In this document: positions 61,132 to 64,000 of the stretch, one piece after another
How the letters are laid out: every line of letters begins with the position of its first letter
How positions within the stretch are numbered: the first letter of the stretch is position 1
Assembly (NCBI GenBank): GCA_016125355.1
Contig: WGLX01000039.1
Coordinates: forward strand, 24,068 to 88,067
Direction: 5' to 3'
DNA: 64,000 nucleotides
Source: Actinomycetales bacterium
GTDB lineage: Bacteria > Actinomycetota > Actinomycetes > S36-B12
Notes under the pieces: model-generated
Seen by the model: the letters and a program-made list of their open reading frames with translations, nothing else
What the model was told of the DNA's origin: nothing
Databases searched by the model: none
Program-made: the position numbers and the translations under genes

Positions 61132-61323
61132 ATGAAGGTGTCGGTGGACTTCGATGTGTGCCGCAGCTCGGCAGAGTGCATGAAGGCCTGCCCGGAGGTC
61201 TTCGAGGTGCGCGAGGACGGTTACCTCTACATCCTCGACGAGGAGCCGCCGGAGTCGCTGCGCTCGCAGGTGGAGCAGGCCGCTGCCGGCTGCCCGACGG
61301 GCGCCATCACCATAGAGGGCTAG
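61132..61323 (+). CDS. Ferredoxin, single 3Fe-4S type
   Basis: Small electron carrier. 63 residues from ATG 61132, preceded by GAGGAGGAGAG. The cluster ligands are Cys10-x5-Cys16-x3-Cys20 and Cys54-Pro; the usual second cysteine of a 4Fe-4S motif is replaced by Ser13, as in 3Fe-4S ferredoxins that serve cytochromes P450. No P450 or reductase gene is in the window, so the partner is unknown. Confidence 0.9.
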   Translation: MKVSVDFDVCRSSAECMKACPEVFEVREDGYLYILDEEPPESLRSQVEQAAAGCPTGAITIEG

Positions 61324-61332
61324 CAGCTGCCA

Positions 61333-61338
61333 TAGCGT
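61333..61338 (+). promoter_or_regulatory. -10 box of mpg, leaderless start
   Basis: TAGCGT, then exactly 6 nt, then GTG 61345. Confidence 0.6.
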
Positions 61339-61344
61339 CGAGTC

Positions 61345-61947
61345 GTGCGCGACCTGCTGAATCAGCACCCCAGCGCCGTGGCGCCGCAGTTGCTGGGCGG
61401 CATCATCACGTCCTGCGTCGACGGCGTGCGGGTTCGCGTCCGGCTGACCGAGGTGGAGGCGTACGGGGGCCAGGGCGAGGACCCCGGCAGCCACGCCTTC
61501 CGGCGGGAGAGTCCCCGCAACGCGACCATGTTCGGACCGCCGGGACGGGCGTATGTCTACTTCACCTACGGGATGCACTGGTGCCTCAACGTGGTGGCGC
61601 ACGAGCCCGGCCTCGCCGGGGCCGTCCTGCTGCGCGCCGGCGAGGTCATCGAGGGCGTGGCGGAGGCGCGTGCCCGGCGTGGACGCGCCGTCCGTGACCG
61701 CGACCTAGCCCGCGGCCCCGCCCGCCTGACCGTCGCCCTCGGAGTGACGGGCGAGCTCGATGACGTCAGCCTGCTCAGCCGGCGTTCGCCCCTGCGGCTC
61801 GCATTGCCGACGGGGCCGGTAGGGGAGTTCGGGATCAGTGCGCGCACGGGCGTGGGTGGCGACGGCGCCGCGACGCCTTGGCGCTTCCACCTTCCCGAGG
61901 AGCCCACGGTGAGCCCGTACCGGCCCGCGCAAACGCGACGGCGCTGA
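61345..61947 (+). CDS. mpg: 3-methyladenine DNA glycosylase (AAG/MPG type)
   Basis: Removes alkylated purines from DNA. 200 residues from GTG 61345. The catalytic Glu is in RLTEVEAYGG; other hallmarks are DPGSHAF, NATMFGPPGRAYVYFTYGMHW in two stretches, and the LARGPARLTVALGV segment. The mpg-tyrS pair is conserved in Mycobacterium. It is probably leaderless. Confidence 0.94.
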   Translation: MRDLLNQHPSAVAPQLLGGIITSCVDGVRVRVRLTEVEAYGGQGEDPGSHAFRRESPRNATMFGPPGRAYVYFTYGMHWCLNVVAHEPGLAGAVLLRAGEVIEGVAEARARRGRAVRDRDLARGPARLTVALGVTGELDDVSLLSRRSPLRLALPTGPVGEFGISARTGVGGDGAATPWRFHLPEEPTVSPYRPAQTRRR

Positions 61948-61964
61948 TGCGGGAGGATGCCCCC

Positions 61965-63248
61965 GTGAGCGGAATCATCGACGAACTGTCCTGGCGCGGG
62001 CTGATCGCGCAGAGCACCGACCTCGACGCGCTGCGCAGCGCCGTCGACGCGGGTCCGATCACCTTGTACTGCGGGTTCGATCCCACGGCGCCCAGCCTGC
62101 ACCTCGGCAACCTCGTGCAGATCCTGACCGTGCGCCGGTTCCAGCTGGCCGGTCACCGGCCGCTCGCGCTCGTCGGAGGCTCCACGGGCCTCGTCGGCGA
62201 CCCGAAGATGACCGGTGAGCGGGTCCTGAACCCCGTCGAGGTCGTCGAGGAGTGGGTGGCCCGGATCCGTGCGCAGCTCGAGCGGTTCTTCGACTTCGAC
62301 GGACCGGCAGCGGCCCGGATGGTCAACAACTACGACTGGACCGGCGGGGTGGGGCTGCTCGACTTCCTCCGCGACATCGGCAAGCACTTCAGCGTGAACC
62401 GGATGCTGGATCGTGAGGCCGTGGCGGCCCGCCTGGCGAAGGAGGGGATCTCGTACACCGAGTTCTCCTACCAGCTGCTGCAGTCCTTCGACTACCTCAA
62501 CCTCTTCCAGCAGTATGGGTGCACGCTCCAGACGGGCGGCTCCGACCAGTGGGGCAACATCACCGCGGGTGTCGACCTCGTGCGCCGGGTGGAGGGAGCC
62601 AGTGTCCACGCCCTCACGACGCCCCTGCTGGTGAAGGCGGACGGCACGAAGTTCGGCAAGACGGAGTCGGGCACGGTCTGGCTCGATCCCGAGCTGACCA
62701 GCCCCTACGCCTTCTTCCAGTTCTGGCTCAACACCGACGATCGCGATGTCGCCACCATGCTGCGAATCTTCAGCTTCCGACCCCAGGAGGAGATCGACGA
62801 CCTCCTGGTCGAACTCGCCGAGCGGCCGCAGGCGCGGGCTGCCCAGCGCGCGCTGGCGAGCGAGGTGACCGCGATCGTCCACGGGGAGGTTGAGCGGGAT
62901 GCCGCCGAGGCGGCCGGCCGCGCGCTCTTCGGTCAGGGAGATCTCGGCGACCTGCCCAGCAGCACGCTCAGCGCAGCCCTGCAGGAGGCGCCGCACGCGA
63001 TCGTGGCCCGCGAGGAGGTGGTGGACGGGCTGCTGCCCGCGTTTGACGACCTGTTCGCGCGGGCCGGACTCGTCGCCAGCAAGTCCGCCGCGCGGCGGAC
63101 GATCGACGAGGGCGGCGCCTACGTCAACAACGTCCGGGTGACCGATCCAGGTGCCCAGGCCCTCGTGAGTGACCTACATCACGGGGAGTGGCTCGTGCTC
63201 CGTCGCGGCAAGAAGGCCTTCGCCGGCGTTCGGCTCGAGGCGGAGTAG
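61965..63248 (+). CDS. tyrS: Tyrosyl-tRNA synthetase
   Basis: Charges tRNA-Tyr. 427 residues from GTG 61965, 8 nt after GGGAGG; an ATG at 61947 would add six residues but lacks a good ribosome-binding site, and the GTG gives the MSG..DELSWRGLIAQSTD start known from Mycobacterium. The HIGH-type motif is PTAPSLHLGN near residue 46, the KMSKS-type motif KFGKTESG near 227. A C-terminal S4 RNA-binding domain is present (KSAARRTIDEGGAYVNN). Confidence 0.97.
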   Translation: MSGIIDELSWRGLIAQSTDLDALRSAVDAGPITLYCGFDPTAPSLHLGNLVQILTVRRFQLAGHRPLALVGGSTGLVGDPKMTGERVLNPVEVVEEWVARIRAQLERFFDFDGPAAARMVNNYDWTGGVGLLDFLRDIGKHFSVNRMLDREAVAARLAKEGISYTEFSYQLLQSFDYLNLFQQYGCTLQTGGSDQWGNITAGVDLVRRVEGASVHALTTPLLVKADGTKFGKTESGTVWLDPELTSPYAFFQFWLNTDDRDVATMLRIFSFRPQEEIDDLLVELAERPQARAAQRALASEVTAIVHGEVERDAAEAAGRALFGQGDLGDLPSSTLSAALQEAPHAIVAREEVVDGLLPAFDDLFARAGLVASKSAARRTIDEGGAYVNNVRVTDPGAQALVSDLHHGEWLVLRRGKKAFAGVRLEAE

Positions 63249-63330
63249 GGCCGGAAGTCGTTGCGGCGCAAGCGCTTTCAGGCATCGGGGGGATGGGGTC
63301 CGGGGCGTTCGGCGGGGGTGCACCCCGGAT

Positions 63331-63360
63331 TTGACCCGTGAGCCGGCGCCGTCGTATGGT
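63331..63360 (+). promoter_or_regulatory. rRNA promoter P1
   Basis: TTGACC (63331-63336), an 18-nt spacer, and TATGGT (63355-63360). Expected start near 63367. Confidence 0.7.
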
Positions 63361-63500
63361 TTCTCCACCGCAAGGGAGTAACGGACACCAAGCCGCACTT
63401 CTCACCGGAGACTGAGTCTCGGGAGGGTGCGCCAAGCTAGGCCGGTCCTGCGGGAACTGACAGAAACCAGGTCAGGGTTCAACACGCCCCGCACGGCGAT

Positions 63501-63529
63501 TTGACTCCCTCGAACGAAGTCTGTAAGTT
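63501..63529 (+). promoter_or_regulatory. rRNA promoter P2
   Basis: TTGACT (63501-63506), a 17-nt spacer, and TAAGTT (63524-63529). Ideal spacing; expected start near 63536, about 185 nt before mature 16S. Confidence 0.75.
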
Positions 63530-63721
63530 TGGAACGTTGCCCCAAAACGAGGTCGAAAGCCTCGTCGAGGTGCGCGCCCGCTCCTTGAGAACTCAACAGC
63601 GTGTCACATGTCAATGCCAATTAACCCCGTGTTCGGGGTCGGCCTCGGCTGATCTTCGAACCGGATTCCTTTGGTTAGACAAGAGCACACAGCTCTGTCT
63701 TGCCAGCATCAAACACATTCA

Positions 63722-64000
<279 letters not shown>

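Larger units (their letters stand above)
63249..63721 (+). other. rRNA operon leader region, no protein gene
   Basis: A 473-bp stretch with no convincing coding sequence. It is less GC-rich than the rest of the window. It holds two sigma-70-like promoters, the conserved actinobacterial pre-16S element TTGAGAACTCAACAGCGTG (63585-63603), and two hairpins: ACCCCG-TGTT-CGGGGT (63624-63639), and an AGAC(A)AGAGC / GCTCTGTCT stem (63677-63700), which are likely processing or antitermination sites. Confidence 0.8.

Noticed and set aside
63249..63721. Small frames in the rRNA leader (for example 63402-63620 minus, 63501-63737 plus)
   Set aside because: They overlap rRNA promoters, the conserved pre-16S element or 16S itself, and have no ribosome-binding sites.

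Overview
The window is GC-rich chromosomal DNA from an actinobacterium. The evidence is the gene order, which follows Mycobacterium and Streptomyces closely (pyrR-B-C-carA-B-pyrF-mihF-gmk-rpoZ-coaBC-metK-priA-def-fmt-rsmB-rpe-rib genes, then infC-rpmI-rplT-RNA methyltransferase-pheST-arg-mpg-tyrS), the actinobacteria-specific factor mIHF, the degenerate PriA, a SAM-IV riboswitch, and the start of a 16S rRNA gene at the right edge. The genus cannot be named from the sequence alone. Almost all of it is core metabolism and translation. I see no phage, transposase, CRISPR array or tRNA gene.

Layout. 1-6949: end of lgt, then gltB-gltD (glutamate synthase). 6975-8408: pyk. 8479-20246: a long, tightly overlapping operon for de novo pyrimidine synthesis, controlled by a PyrR-binding hairpin. 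It contains all six UMP-pathway activities plus a small membrane protein, and continues into mihF, gmk and rpoZ. 20250-26057: coaBC, a secreted pepsin-like aspartic peptidase, a Tat-exported sulfatase, and metK behind a SAM-IV riboswitch. 26078-31010: priA, def, fmt, rsmB. 31026-37915: a membrane protein and an inositol-monophosphatase-family enzyme on the minus strand, then rpe-ribD-ribE-ribBA-ribH and hisE-hisG. 37919-42762: MFS transporter, SseB-family protein, VOC protein, an alpha/beta-hydrolase membrane protein and a DUF1844 protein. 42987-45125: infC (AUC start), rpmI, rplT, SpoU-type methyltransferase. 45133-48848: an uncharacterised dioxygenase-like protein with cysD and a fused cysNC. 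48845-58943: pheS-pheT and an arginine operon argC-J-B-D-R-H that lacks argF and argG. 58950-63248: a VanZ/zinc-finger fusion, an MDR oxidoreductase, a small secreted protein, a ferredoxin, mpg and tyrS. 63249-64000: rRNA leader with tandem promoters, then 16S rRNA.

How genes work together. The pyr block converts bicarbonate, glutamine and aspartate to UMP, and gltBD supplies glutamate. CysD and CysNC make PAPS, but no PAPS or sulfite reductase lies alongside. metK makes SAM under SAM feedback. The rib block makes 6,7-dimethyl-8-ribityllumazine and riboflavin from ribulose 5-phosphate (Rpe lies upstream) and GTP.

Two features stand out. Many genes start 6 to 8 nt after a TANNNT hexamer, which is the signature of leaderless transcripts. 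Between argC and argJ there are three exact or near-exact 59-bp tandem repeats. Each is a 20-codon mini-ORF with its own ribosome-binding site, and its stop codon overlaps the next start. Other items of interest are the bacterial pepsin-like protein next to a sulfatase, the dioxygenase-like protein next to the PAPS genes, the VanZ fusion, a 26-bp perfect inverted repeat, and the infC leader.
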